A stretch of 64,000 bases of DNA from Sipunculus nudus (taxonomy: Eukaryota > Annelida > Sipuncula > Golfingiida > Sipunculidae): positions 34,096,027 to 34,160,026 of the forward strand of contig CM049308.1 of the NCBI GenBank assembly GCA_026874595.1, read 5' to 3'. Below, piece after piece: positions 32,520 to 43,674 of this stretch. Every line of letters starts with the position of its first letter. Position 1 is the first letter of the stretch. The notes below the pieces were generated by a model, which was given only the letters and a program-made list of their open reading frames with translations, was not told the origin of the DNA and did no database searches. The translations under genes and the position numbers were made by a program.

Positions 32520-33720
32520 AAATCGATACCAAAACTCATCCCAGGAATCTATTTTTTTTGTAAACCTTAATATATCTGAAATTGTCAAATTTTAACCAAT
32601 ATATGTACCCTTAATATATCCGATCTGAATTTTTTAAATAATATTTGGCAAAACACTTATTAACCGTAAAGAGAGAGTGATAGAATTGTATAATCTACAT
32701 TCAAAAGTGATAAAGCCTCCCATTCTTTTTGATATACCAAGTAAAATGATAACTGCTTATTTTTGTGAGCTAGATAATTCCCTTTTTAAAGAGACATTAA
32801 ATGAGTTAAATTAGCCGAAAAGAAACCAAAACTTTTTATAAAATTCAACTGTTAATCAATCAATACCTAGAATTTTGTTGGCTGGCTTTAATGTAATTTA
32901 CCTCTCTATATCATCTGAATCCGATAACTAAATGTGTCCTGTTTAATTTGTTCTAAATACAACGCTATATCTGCCATTTGCTTTCTTTATTCTTTCTGCT
33001 TCTCCAGCATTCTGTTCATATATGTAATCAATTCTCCAGAAGGAAGCTTCAATTTCCTAACACATAAAATTGTCCATTTTTGAATTTTTCTGTTTTTTTT
33101 TAACCGTATCATACACCCCTGAGTCTTGTATTAATCAATTTCTACCAATTTTATTTTTAAAGTTCTATCTCATCCTCAAGATTTTCTGTTTCCTCATCAG
33201 TTTTATTTTCCAAAGTTTCATACAGAATTTTAATTTTCATTTAGGTCTCTTTCTTCCGTACTCCTATGTGTATACAAATTTATACAAAATGGTCTAATTC
33301 TGTAATTGATGAATTCCAATGTGAATCTTTCATAATCTTTATCTTCATATTCTTGAATCCATGGAGACCTTACTGATTTTTATTCCTGTCACAAAATTAG
33401 CTTCATGTAATATATTTGAATTTAGCTTCTAATATTATTAAACCTTTTTTCTAACTCAGTAAATTCTCTATATCCAATGTAATTGCACAGTGATCATATT
33501 TTACATATGGAAGAATATAAACTTCTTTTATTCTATCTTGTATATTTTGAGATATCCACTAATAGTCCAATTTAAAACATTTATTTTCACTGTTTTTTCA
33601 TGTATGAAAAATTCATTGGATGAACTATGACATCGGGGTTACATTCCCAAGTTCTAAACAAATTTTCAAAAGAACTTGTCATAAAAAAATCCCAATTCTG
33701 CGAGTCTTTGAAGCAACTAA
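32520..33720 (-). pseudogene. LINE (L1-like) endonuclease-to-RT remnant
   Basis: The minus strand, in several frames, reads NWDFFM, WECNPD, then LDY.WISQNIQDRIKEVY, then KYDHCAITLDIEN, whose DH matches the catalytic His region of apurinic-type endonucleases. It continues with KLNSNILHEANFVTG and then LTVEFYKKFW, the start of the reverse transcriptase region. Stops and frameshifts are frequent. The 5' end (33720) and 3' end (about 32520) are limits of recognisable homology. It is old and AT-enriched compared with the intact family. Confidence 0.65.
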
Positions 33721-33729
33721 TTCAGGTGA

Positions 33730-34895
33730 TATGCAATTATTTCAGGGACATTTGAGTACCTCAATCCTCGTGCTGTTGATGGAAACCAGCTTGTAGGAAC
33801 TGAAGAACGAAGCTTTTTTTAATTGATAGGTGGGTGAGTTTCACACTATTGACGACTTCTATAGCTGCTGATGAATATCATCGTTAAAGTGCCACCTTGA
33901 TAGATCTCGTTAGGTCTGAAGTAGTCAGGTTTCAACATTTCTGCACATTTCATCCTGGAAAATGAATCTCATTCAGTTCACACAGTTACGATAGTTTTGT
34001 ATACCAATGTTATTCCACAGATTAAAACACATCTTATATATATAACTGCATTTTCTTAGATTTAATAGGGAAAAAGCTAAAAAAAGCTTAAAAAATCTTC
34101 TTCTCCGAAACTATGAAGCCAAATTGTCCAGTATTTCACAGAAATGATTCCTGGAATAATCTTTCTCAAGTTTGTTCGAATGGTTTAAGTTCGGTGATTT
34201 TTTGACGAGTTACAGGAAGTTGAACTTAGTCATCTGTCCATAAAAGCATACTAAAATTACTATCTCAGAAAGGACTGGAGCTATCATCACCAAATTTTAT
34301 GCCAATGTTGTTCACATGAGACATGTCTGAAATTGAGGTATTGGTGGCGCCACCTGCATCGACTTTTTTTGTACGGGGGTCATCAGTGCCCGTATCATAC
34401 TGACGGCTACAAAAAACTTCTTCTCTGAAACCATATGGCCAAATAGTTCTAACTTTGCTAAAGCCAAATGCATCTAACTTATATTTATGCAAATCACATT
34501 CTTGATAAATAAAATAAAAGATCTGATTCATATATTTATGAAAAAACACGATAAAAATGCAGATTCTTGACAACTTACTGTGAATAGCAGAACTGCCTTC
34601 TTGGTTAGCAGACGACAAAATGGCTCTGTTCCCGCCGTTGAGCTTGACAGGTCCAGGATGTTAACGTCATGACCTGGTCAGGGGTGAACCCATGCAGTGA
34701 TCACGTGCAGAAAGACGGGTCATTATTTTTTCAACTGTGCGGTCTGCTCAACGTTACACGCATGCCGCGACATTTCAAACAGACGCTGAATGCTGAATGC
34801 TTAAATTTGCAGGTTATTCAATGTGCAGGGGGACCTTAGCCAACATTGCACAGTTGTGAAAATTTACAGTCAAATGCACCATTATTTTAAAATAT
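33730..34895. other. Spacer: no gene recognised, one satellite-like palindrome
   Basis: Around 34260-34400 the sequence resembles one half-unit of the 276 bp satellite, including GGTGGCGCCACC at 34343-34354 and CCAAATTTTATGCCAATG. A 117-codon minus frame (34618-34265) overlaps it and is not supported as a gene. Confidence 0.5.
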
Positions 34896-34899
34896 GGGT

Positions 34900-35090
34900 T
34901 ACCTTTATTAAAGCTTTATTGAGGTTCATTAAAGAACCCTTAGTCTAGATTGAAACAACCCCTTGAATCCCTATTGAACCTCTTGAGAGCAAAAGAGGGT
35001 TATATGGTCTGATAGGGTTCTTTGAAGAACCCTAAAGATCTCTTTTAAGTGTAAAGAACCCTTAAAGAAACCTTTTTTCTTAGAGTGTAG
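34900..35090 (+). repeat. MITE-like AAGAACCC-rich element end
   Basis: Multiple AAAGAACCCT/AGGGTTCTTT words in both orientations, ending in CCTTTTTTCTTAGAGTGTA at 35071-35089. A terminus reading ACACTCTAAGAAAAAAGG inwards with AAGAACCC repeats behind it is typical of widespread small DNA elements. The opposite terminus was not found. Confidence 0.45.
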
Positions 35091-35352
35091 GTGGGGTTGA
35101 TGAGCCCTCCTCATCCACCTGAGAGGTTCCTGGACGAGGTTCCTCTTGTCATTGTCATGGAGAGGCCTGAATAAGAGTAGCATCAGGAAGACGCTCAGGA
35201 AGCGAGCACACGACTTGTCCCACTGTTGTCTCACCACCCGAGATTTGTTTTCCGTGGACTTAGTAACTGCCAATCCAGACGCTTGGGATAGGATGTGCGA
35301 TGCTAGTGCCAGTCTTCCAAGCATTCCTTTCATCTTGGATAAATATCCATGC
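34971..35352 (-). pseudogene. Unidentified minus-strand exon-like frame
   Basis: After a TTTCTAG acceptor (35353) the minus frame reads HGYLSKMKGMLGRLALASHI, then LSQASGLAVTKS, QQWDKSC and RPLHDND. The helix-like KMKGMLGRLALASHILSQA is reminiscent of a segment in transposon-encoded DUF3987-type proteins, but that is a guess. The lower part runs into the MITE-like repeat. The plus-strand frame 35146-35394 overlaps it, and I cannot exclude that frame as the coding one. Confidence 0.25.
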
Positions 35353-35524
35353 CTAGAAATAAAAGATGCATGTAAGGTAGCACACCACCAGTAATGTAGA
35401 CCCGTGACCACCGAACATATCTAACATATAATAAGGCAAATTATGTAATGAAACAGAGGTGGTCCAGTTTAGGGTTAAATATAAAAAAGGGAGCTACGGT
35501 TTGGTGATTGTTCTGGCAACTACA

Positions 35525-35660
35525 TAAGGTGTACTTAGACCTAAGTAAAGCGTTCGATGGTGTAAACGGACACGCATTTTGCATGATCAAAATTCAATTG
35601 AGACCAAAGAGTTATTATATATTTACCTAAAACCATTGTTCCTTTTTGAGAGAATAACTG
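35525..35660 (+). pseudogene. Non-LTR reverse transcriptase fragment
   Basis: YLDLSKAFDGVN matches reverse transcriptase domain A of Jockey/CR1-type LINEs (LDLSKAFDTVN). About 40 weakly similar codons follow, with two stops. Only a fragment. Confidence 0.5.
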
Positions 35661-36425
35661 TTTATTATATAATATGGTATATATGTATATATACACGTAT
35701 GTTTACAGTGGCGGATCCAGAGGAGGGTGCCCACGGCGCCCCACGTTTAGCTCAACCATTTTTATCTGTTTATTTCCCATTTTATTCTTAATTTTTTTTC
35801 ATATTTGTTTTTTATCTCTCCCTTTACCTTTTGGAAAACTACCCCCACCCCCCTTATAAAAGTTTGAATTGATAATGTTGGTTTTGGAAGTCAAATAATT
35901 TTCTATTTTCATCCATGACAAAATCAAGTGTTTGAGCCAAGGCATCAGCATAACACCATCTCACTTCTTGGCTGTTTGGTATATGTATACCTGGTAGCCC
36001 ATAATAAAAGGACTGCATGATGTCCAGTGATACACCTTTTCCATCCTAGAGATGTACAAAGTATAGGGGTTGACGTAAATTGCTTACCAAGGAACAGACG
36101 CTCAGCTGCTGGTGCATTCCATTTACCGGGTTCCAGTGTTGATCCCACCAGTACGGCTCTTGTCAGAGTTTTCACACTATCAGCTTGTCATGTAGCATCA
36201 GCAACCTTGTACAGTTTTAAGCAGTTCCGTTTGATGTTACATTGTTGCGTGCCCTCATGATCACATGTTATTCTTTAAGAGCAATTTCTTTTTTCTGTAG
36301 TTTTGAATATTTTGTTAACGACGATATTTAAGTATAGTCGCCCCTCCATACAAGTATAGTCCTGTGTGAACTTCAAGAGAGCGAGCATCTGCACCGCTTA
36401 CCAGAAAATTACATTTACTTTTGTC
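35660..36425. other. Spacer: repeat border and unassigned coding-like patch
   Basis: At 35707 the words AGTGGCGGATCCAGAGGAGG look like the start of a common invertebrate repeat. The minus strand at about 36200-35880 has coding-like pieces in two frames (KTLTRAVLVGS, EPGKWNAPAAERL, then SLDIMQSFYYGLPG and LDFVMDENRKLFDF). I cannot assign them to a family. Confidence 0.35.
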
Positions 36426-36429
36426 AGAC

Positions 36430-37060
36430 TGTCTGTCTGTCACTTTGTCTGTCCATCCATCAATTTATCGTTTCTGTGCGATTACTTTCCTAAATATTAT
36501 CCGATTTCATTGCAATTTTGGGCAGTGATTGCTCTCATACATACATATTGTTTTTGGAGTGTCGGGCTTCTGTCTGTCTGTCAGGTTTTCATTTCCATGC
36601 GATAACTTTCCTAAATATTATCTGATTTCATTCAAATTATGGTCAGTGATTGCTCTTGTGTTTACTATGGTTGGGATTGGTTTTGGAGTGTCTGGCATCT
36701 GTCAGTCTGTCACCCTGTTTGTCAGTCCGTCAGATTTTCAGTTCCGTGCGATAACTTTCCTAAATATTATCTGATTTCATTCAAATTTTGGTCAGACATT
36801 GCTCTCTTACCTTGGTTTTCATTTGTTTTCAAGAGTCTGGCTTATGTCCGTCGGTCTGTGTGTCACTCTGACAGTTTATCAGGTTTTCGTTTCTGTGGGA
36901 TAACTTTCCTAAATATGATCAGATTTCAATCAAAATTTTGTCAGTGAATGCTCTCATGCATACCCCGGTTGGGATTTGTTTTGGAGTGTCTGGCTTCTGT
37001 CTGTCACTCTGTCTGTCCGTCCTTTATCAAGCATGAAAAACAAGATCCCAAAGCGGGGGA
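36430..37060 (+). repeat. Minisatellite, unit ~115-150 bp, five units
   Basis: The phrase CGATAACTTTCCTAAATATTATCTGATTTCATTCAAATTTTGGTCAGTGATTGCTCT, with flanking GTCTGTCTGTCA and TTTTGGAGTGTCTGGC, recurs near 36480, 36600, 36750, 36900 and 36990 in varying completeness. It ends in AAAGCGGGGGACATTAATTC. Frames through the array are repeat artefacts. Confidence 0.85.
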
Positions 37061-37199
37061 CATTAATTCCACGAATTTGCTTGTTTATCTAAGCTTCATA
37101 TTTTTCTTGTGGCTTTTTGTTAAATGTTTACTATTCATTAAAATTGATATAATTTGCTGAACCGCACGTTTTAAATGGATTTAAATTCAAAATTATAGT

Positions 37200-37465
37200 G
37201 TACCTTTAAAAGATGCTTAAGATCTCCATTAAGGTCTTAGACATAAAACAATGAATTGGTCCAGGCCAAATATTTCCTGGTAGGTGCAACAGATTCAGCC
37301 ATAATTTCAGCTGCCACTGTGAATTAATGTGGAGACAAGGAATCTCCTTTTCTATCCTCTCTGGACATTTAAATAGCCCTGAAGTGTTTCCATTATCTGA
37401 AGTGCAACTGTCCATTTGATTATAAAGTATGTGTATCTATTTCATGAATGATTGAGGGAAATCAT
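37200..37465 (+). repeat. Diverged ~260 bp direct repeat, right unit
   Basis: Partner of 32205-32470 in the same orientation (GATGCTTAAGATCTCCATTA, AATGAATTGGTCCA, CCTGAAGTGTTTC). Confidence 0.7.
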
Positions 37466-37469
37466 TAAA

Positions 37470-37865
37470 AAAATTGAAATAGTACTAAACTACTATTGGT
37501 TCATACTTTCTACCATGTTGCAGTGGCGCAGTATTTATTTTAATCAAACTAAAAAGGACTTTAAAAATTGCTTACCTAACCATAACGGTTCTGTCAGTAG
37601 CTTTGCATATTTTCCCAAATTTAGACGACTGAAGGCACTAAGAGCGCTCAATAACCCAAACAGAATTGCTACTCTGCCCTAGGGGTTTGTTCAACTATAA
37701 TAATTTCCTCCTTTGTCAAACTTGAAACACCAAATGATTAACGGAAAATATCTTCAAGGTGCATGACCAGATAGTGTTGGTCTTTAGTAGAAGTTTACAT
37801 ATTGGCTGGTGCAACTGGACGATTGGCATTAGAATTTCATTTTTTTTTTTAAATTTTACTGCCAT
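37470..37865. other. Spacer: no gene recognised
   Basis: AT-rich. A 76-codon plus frame (37452-37682) has no recognisable feature. Confidence 0.5.
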
Positions 37866-37869
37866 CCTG

Positions 37870-38202
37870 TCTGATGATTCATACATTTATTGCTGAAGAG
37901 TTGAACATATGCTTGGGTGTTTCTCAGGTGAACTGGACGGCGGTCATACTCTTCATGTGTTTAATATTTCTGACAGTTCCACTGCTGGTGTTGCGCAGTG
38001 TCAGTTGGGATGCTTAAGAGGAGAGCCCCAGGGTTATTGAGGTATATGATGTTTGTATAATCTTGGTATTATTGCTGAAAGAAACCGTATAAATTAATAT
38101 ACACTGAACATGCTTGCAGTGGACATTCAGACCAGCACCTACATGACATTCACACTGACATTGTCTGAAAGCACCGTAATTATCAATTATGATATCTACT
38201 TG
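37870..38202 (-). pseudogene. SWIM zinc finger protein fragment
   Basis: The minus strand reads CQCECHVGAG, then HCKHVQCIL (CxC...CxH ligands of a SWIM finger), then KIIQTSYTSITLG. In another frame it reads RRPVHLRNTQAY and KCMNHQT. This order fits uncharacterised molluscan SWIM-domain proteins, some linked to transposons. It is a different gene from the SWIM/YqaJ protein above. The frame is interrupted, and upstream it runs into the first bases of the large duplication at 38203. Confidence 0.55.
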
Positions 38203-38329
38203 GTATGCCATTGATTTTTTTTTCATTTGATTGACTTAATATGTAGCAAGTATCAGTTTTCTTTGCTGCACAAACACACAGAAGGAATCTCCTTGTACAT
38301 GACTTCGGTAAACTTAAAATTTTGAAGAG

Positions 38330-39655
38330 GCGGAGAGAGAAGTCACGAACCAACCAGGTATAACGGGAGAAGGCGTCAGTAAACAGGTTTACGACGTATA
38401 AGTCAGCCCTACTAAAAGTCCAAATGTTTAATACATCGTATAATGCCGGTTCATTTGAATGGACAGGTGGACGTCTCCATTCAGAGGTATTGCGAATAGG
38501 ATTCAATGGCAAGGTATTTTATGGGGACACAGTAGTACCAGGTATATGGCCTCCCTGCCGAGATTTTACTGTACCATAATGACCAATTCAGGATATTGAG
38601 ACACCAGACCATCATTCAACCAGATATTTGAAGAGGGGGGGGGGGGGGGGATGATTACGTTTAAGGCCGCACACGGCCAAAATGTATCGGAGGTCATACT
38701 CTCAAGTTCTGGCTCATAGTGTTACACTATCTTTTGAAACTAGATAAGTGCTCCTGTGGCACAGAGGGCCTAAAAAGCCACATACCAATACAGGTTACTC
38801 CTGTTAAATAAGCACTAGATAGCTTGAAAAGCACGAAGGGCTTTATCACGGCCGATTAAGTAATGCTGTCGTTGCAGGGTACATATAGAAAGGCATATTG
38901 CTTGGAAGTCTCTAGAGAGTATGATATCCATAAACGTGATAGGAGGTATATGAATAAGATTTATACGGTTCTGTCTAGTTTAAAACAATGTGGAAGTGAA
39001 AAAAAGAGGATCGCGGGTGCTTATAGGAGGTTTGAGTTTTCAGATAACCACATAAGTTTCAGCGTGGAAGTATCATAATCGCTTTAATCCGAATTCCAGG
39101 TTGAACAAGTTCTGCTAAATTACTTTCGTATTCTCACAAACAAATGCATCCCACTCTACTTATGGTCGTTACAATTTGGAAACTAATGGACACACGCCAT
39201 AGAAAACCTCCCACCTCTCAGGATAAGGGACTTCTGGGTATATAGGTCTTTCGGGATAAATGGCGGATACAAATACTAAGCCCCCGATGACTTGGTACAC
39301 ACGATCACAAACTTACATTTCACAATCACAACATCACATTCACAACCATATAAAGCTACTTACATCAATGTTAACCGTACTCGATGCACAGATACTAAAT
39401 GCCAGTCATACACCCGACAAGAAAAAAACCAAGCCACTTTATTGAAAGTAATCGATTTATTGAAAGTAATCGATTTTACCGACTTGTCTTTTTTACTGTC
39501 TTTCCGGAACTTCGAAAGATACGATCTCGTGTTTTTTTATTACTACACTGCAGCGAAACGGAATTTTCTGTAGCAAGGCTTTCTCAAGGTTTGCGTTCAG
39601 ATCTTCGCCCACCATCAGGTCCTCCGAATAACACCGGTGTCAACCTTTCCGCCTC
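38330..39655 (+). repeat. Older 1.3 kb direct repeat, unit A' (copy 2)
   Basis: Counterpart of 138-1464 in copy 2. In this unit the minus-strand frame across the left end is the longest open version of the four. It runs from 38512 to 38183 and contains the residues TDAFSRYTW followed by LVRDFSLRL, because a one-base difference removes the stop seen in unit B. I do not recognise the product. Confidence 0.9.
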
Positions 39656-40129
39656 CCTCCCCCCCCCCCCCCCCCGAAAAAAATAACCCAAAAAATGTCC
39701 GTCCCTGCCAAATATTGGTTAATCACATTCAAGTTACTACTACTACTATTTCTAATTAAAATATCTCATCTTCTACAGTAATGTCGGTGATACGTTTATC
39801 ACCAAGACACTAATCTTATCACTATGCCTTCTTATCAACTCCCAAATATGTATTCTAATCTTATAAAAGTACCTCGTCATTCAATGAGCAATCCTGCTGT
39901 TCTACTTTACAGAATAAACAAACTTTACAGGTTTCTCGTTTGTACTATAAAATCTATCAAGCAGATAAAAATAATCACCCAAAGGAAAGAGAACAATGGG
40001 AGATATAAACTGACATGAAACAATTGCATTAATAACTAAAAATTTAAAATACCCATCCCATTATCTCACCACATTATATACGAAATATTAGTTTAAATAT
40101 ATACTTTAGGTTAACAATCATTCCTGTCT

Positions 40130-40384
40130 TTATCCTGTAGACAATGCATTAATCACAATAATCTGATCTTCGTAGTTCACATTTAATGTCACCGTACTGT
40201 GGTATTTAAAATACCTGGCCCCTACATCCACCAGTTTAACCGTCTGACCACTGGCGAGGCCCTCTCCTGCTTCTGTCGCCTGCCTCCACAGAGTCGCATC
40301 AATTATCCCAGTATCGTCCTTGATGGACAGCTCCTGCAGTTTTGCAGTTTCCACTTGCAGCGACACTTCTCATGGCCTTTTAAT
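40130..40384 (-). pseudogene. OB-fold (RPA1-like) exon remnant, copy 2
   Basis: Translates identically to the copy 1 exon at 1938-2192, including the upstream TGA and the terminal TAA. The damage therefore predates the large duplication. Confidence 0.6.
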
Positions 40385-40629
40385 CTACAAAAAAATGAAA
40401 TATATTGGGACCTTTCAATAGCACATCATAAATCATTTTTCACATAAAAACTGAAATCAAATGTCCCATCTCTCAAGCAAGAGAGAATACAAGCGACAGA
40501 CCATCTCAAAGTTAATACTAATCTGCGCCTACATTAACACGACTCATACCCGGATGTTTATTTATCATATCGCTTGACTAGCTTCATTAAGCACAGCTTA
40601 CAATTTCTAGGACAGTTTTAACACAGAAA

Positions 40630-40872
40630 TCAGGCACTGACATTCGATCGAGCACATACTTTAATCAAACATTTCCTTACACATTCAATTCTGACCTTCA
40701 CCGTGACTTCTTGCTCATGTTTCATTGAATCAATTGGTACGGGGGTTAGCTCCCAACAAGTCCTTCCTGTCCAGTACCACACGGGCAGTTCAGCAATATC
40801 ACCGAAAAACAAAATTATATTCGTCATAACTTCCTCAATATTATCACTATGTTTTACAAACTCAGTTTCCAT
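40630..40872 (-). CDS. Small unidentified ORF, 80 codons (copy 2)
   Basis: Counterpart of 2437-2679 with one visible substitution (Pro to Leu after CWE). Same caveats apply. Confidence 0.25.
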   Translation of the reverse strand: METEFVKHSDNIEEVMTNIILFFGDIAELPVWYWTGRTCWELTPVPIDSMKHEQEVTVKVRIECVRKCLIKVCARSNVSA

Positions 40873-41531
40873 TTCTTGCCTTGGGTCTTTTTATATATAA
40901 AATAAACCTCCCCCACCCAGTCCCTCCCACACGATCCACCTCAGTTAACAAAACCTCCCTGTGATTATGTGACGCAAAAAGAATATAAAATAAAACCTGA
41001 TACCTGGAAACCAAAAACAAATGCCCAACCCCCGACGCCCTGTCCGTACTTAAACAACACAGTGACGATGTAAATCAAAACTACGTAAATAATTTTCTGA
41101 AAACGAATTGAAACCAAAACGGGAAAAATGTCTTCACTCCTCTCTTCCTCCTCCAATTCAAAAAAAAAAAAATAGGTGATTGGTCCAGCCATACATCATA
41201 TAGAGAAAAACAAGAAAATTAGTGAAAGAATACCTCCCCTGTACATAAGTCAATGAAAATAAAATTCAAACACAATTTTATCTCTGTTCTCTAACTTAAA
41301 CATTTTAAAATCAATCCTTTCCTCATCCTGTAACAAATACACAAATGATGTAGACGTATTTAACTGAGAACTGAAAAATAAAGAATCATTCGAACAATTC
41401 AATAAATCAGCCAACCCATCAGAATTAAACTCATTTACAATTGTTTCCCCTCATCAACCCCTCTACCATTAATGCTCCCCTAAAAATGACATATTTCTCT
41501 TCTTCTGTCAGGTACATTTGTTTCATTTTCT

Positions 41532-41921
41532 TCATGCACGCTTAATCTTCTGCCATTCCCTCCTCCCCTTCAAAAAATAATTCCTCACCTCCTCCTCCTC
41601 CTGCATTCTTCCTTCTCGATCGTACAATTCGGTCTCCAACTCGTCCAGGGGTCTTCCGAGATGACGATTGGATCGTTTTGATCTCCTGCTGGTGGCACCG
41701 GCGGCAATATGATGGGGGCGGGGTAGAGTTCAGGCGGATGGAAGGGTGGTGAATGTGGTTCGAAGGTCAGGGGCATATTGGAGGTTCTTGGAGGAAATCA
41801 TGGTAATCTCGGAGCTGGGAGGAACATGATCCATCCGTGAAGGGGGACAGGGCGGGTAGGGAACAGTTGGAAGAGACGGATGGCCGTTTATGGATAGGCG
41901 GAGAGAGAAGTCACGAACCAA
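41532..41921 (-). pseudogene. Unidentified proline-rich to basic frame with one stop (copy 2)
   Basis: Counterpart of 3331-3720, with the same internal TGA and the same translation where I compared it. Confidence 0.3.
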
Positions 41922-43210
41922 CCAGGTATAACGGGAGAAGGCGTCAGTAAAGAAGGTTTACGACGTATAAGCCGGCCCTACTAAAAGTTCAAATGTTTAC
42001 TACATCGTATAATGCCTGTTCATTGGAATGGATAGGTGGACGTCTCCTTTCAGAGGTATTGCGAATAGGATTCCATGGGAAGGTATTTTATGGGGACACA
42101 GGAGTACCATGTATATGGCCTCCCTGCCGAGATTTTACTGTACCATAATGACCAATCCAGGATATTGAGACACCAGACCATCATTCAACCAGATATTGGA
42201 GGGGGGGGGGGGGGGATGATTGCGTTTAAGGCCGCAAACGGCCAAAAAGTATAGGAGGTCAAAGTATAGGAGGTCATACTCTCAAGTTCTGGCTCAAAGT
42301 TTACACCATCTCTTGAAACTCGATAAGCGTTCCTGTGGCACAGAGGGCCTAAAAAGCCATGTACGAATAAAGTTTACTCCTGTTGAATTAGCACTAGATT
42401 CCTTGAAAAGCACGTACGGCTTTATCACGGCCGATTTAAGTGATGCTGTCGTTGCAGGGTATATGGAAAGACATATTGCTGGGAAGTCTCAAGAGAGTAT
42501 GATATCCATAAACGTGACAGAAGGTATATGAATAAGATTTATCCGGTTCTGTCTGGTCTAAAACAGTGTGGAAGTGCTTATTTTACATTAGGTTTGAGTT
42601 TTCAGATAACCACATAAGTTTCAGCGTGGAAGTGTCATAATCGCCGCTTTAATCCCCATTCCAGGTTGAATAAGTTCTGCAAAATTACTTTCGTTCTCTC
42701 ACAAACAATGCATCCCACTCTACTTATGGTCGTTACAATTTGGAAACTAATGGACACGCCATAGAAACCCTCCCACCTCTCAAGAAAAGGGACTTATGGG
42801 TATATAGGTCTTCCGGGATTAATGGCTGTTACAAATACTCAGGCCCAGATGACTTCGTACAGACGATCACGAACTAACATTTCACAATCACAACATCACA
42901 TTCACAATCATATAAAGCTACTTACATCAATGTTAACCGTACTCGATGCACAGAAACCAAATGCCAGTCTACACACGACAAGAAAAAATCCAAACCACTT
43001 TATTGAAAGTAATCGATTTATTGAAAGTACTTTTACCGACTTGATTTTCTTTTTTACTGTCTTTCCTGAACTTCAAAAGATACGATCTCGTGGTTTTTTA
43101 TTACTACACTGCAGCGAAAAGTAATTTTCTGTAGTAAGGCTTTCTCAGGGTTCGCGTTCAAATCTTCGCCCACCATCAGGTCCCTCCGAATAACACCGGT
43201 GTCAACCTTG
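41899..43210 (+). repeat. Older 1.3 kb direct repeat, unit B' (copy 2)
   Basis: Counterpart of 3698-5007 in copy 2. It is the only one of the four units with an uninterrupted 103-codon plus-strand frame (42220-42531). Confidence 0.9.
42220..42531 (+). CDS. Unidentified 103-codon ORF in repeat unit B'
   Basis: Plus-strand frame starting MRLRPQTAKKYRRSK, with a basic N terminus and then a mixed, globular-looking segment (GFITADLSDAVVAGYMERH). Units A, B and A' carry stops or single-base differences in this frame; unit B, for example, has TAAGCAC where this unit has GAATTAGCAC. Either this copy best preserves an ancient coding sequence or it is open by chance. I see no family motif. Confidence 0.25.
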   Translation: MRLRPQTAKKYRRSKYRRSYSQVLAQSLHHLLKLDKRSCGTEGLKSHVRIKFTPVELALDSLKSTYGFITADLSDAVVAGYMERHIAGKSQESMISINVTEGI

Positions 43211-43317
43211 AGGGTTTGGATACTCTTCCCGGTGTCCACACAGATCTTCAGTTGGTCCTTCCTTGGTGTAACTCCGACCTTTCCCGTAATGATATGTTGT
43301 GATGTACCTTCGACAGG
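43054..43317 (-). pseudogene. OB-fold (RPA1-like) C-terminal exon, copy 2
   Basis: Translates identically to 4852-5115. The frame is intact, the acceptor is present and no upstream partner exon is seen. Confidence 0.5.
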
Positions 43318-43674
43318 CTGCAATATAAGGAACCATTTCTAAGCGTTATATAATGAACCATTAGCTGTGTATCCATGTATCCGTAAAAAAAGTATCCGTT
43401 AAAGACGTACGTACGTTCCATAGTGCGCAGTCCGCAAAAACTGTTTCCATAAGTACGTAGTTTTTCTTGCGGATACCCTTTCACGTGCCTCTTTTGAAAC
43501 TGCAAGGACAACAGGCAGGAAGAAGGTCAGTATGTCTCATCACACCTGGCTCAGGGGCACTGTTGGGAAATGTAAGCATTTTTGCCATCCGCAAAACGGA
43601 TGAATCGCTCACCGATCCGTTTCGATGCTGTCCGTTTTTGTGGATACGTTTGCGGAGCACGTTAAAACGTACAT

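Noticed and set aside
34265-34618. 117-codon minus-strand ORF
   Set aside because: It runs through a half-unit of the palindromic satellite (GGTGGCGCCACC) and AT-rich sequence; no motif.
36366-37160. Chain of plus-strand ORFs rich in Cys, Phe and Ser
   Set aside because: These are translations of the minisatellite; the frames share the repeat period.
38183-38512. Copia-type integrase suggested by the residues DAFSRYTW
   Set aside because: Only about eight residues resemble the integrase core; no catalytic Asp spacing or other integrase motif follows.
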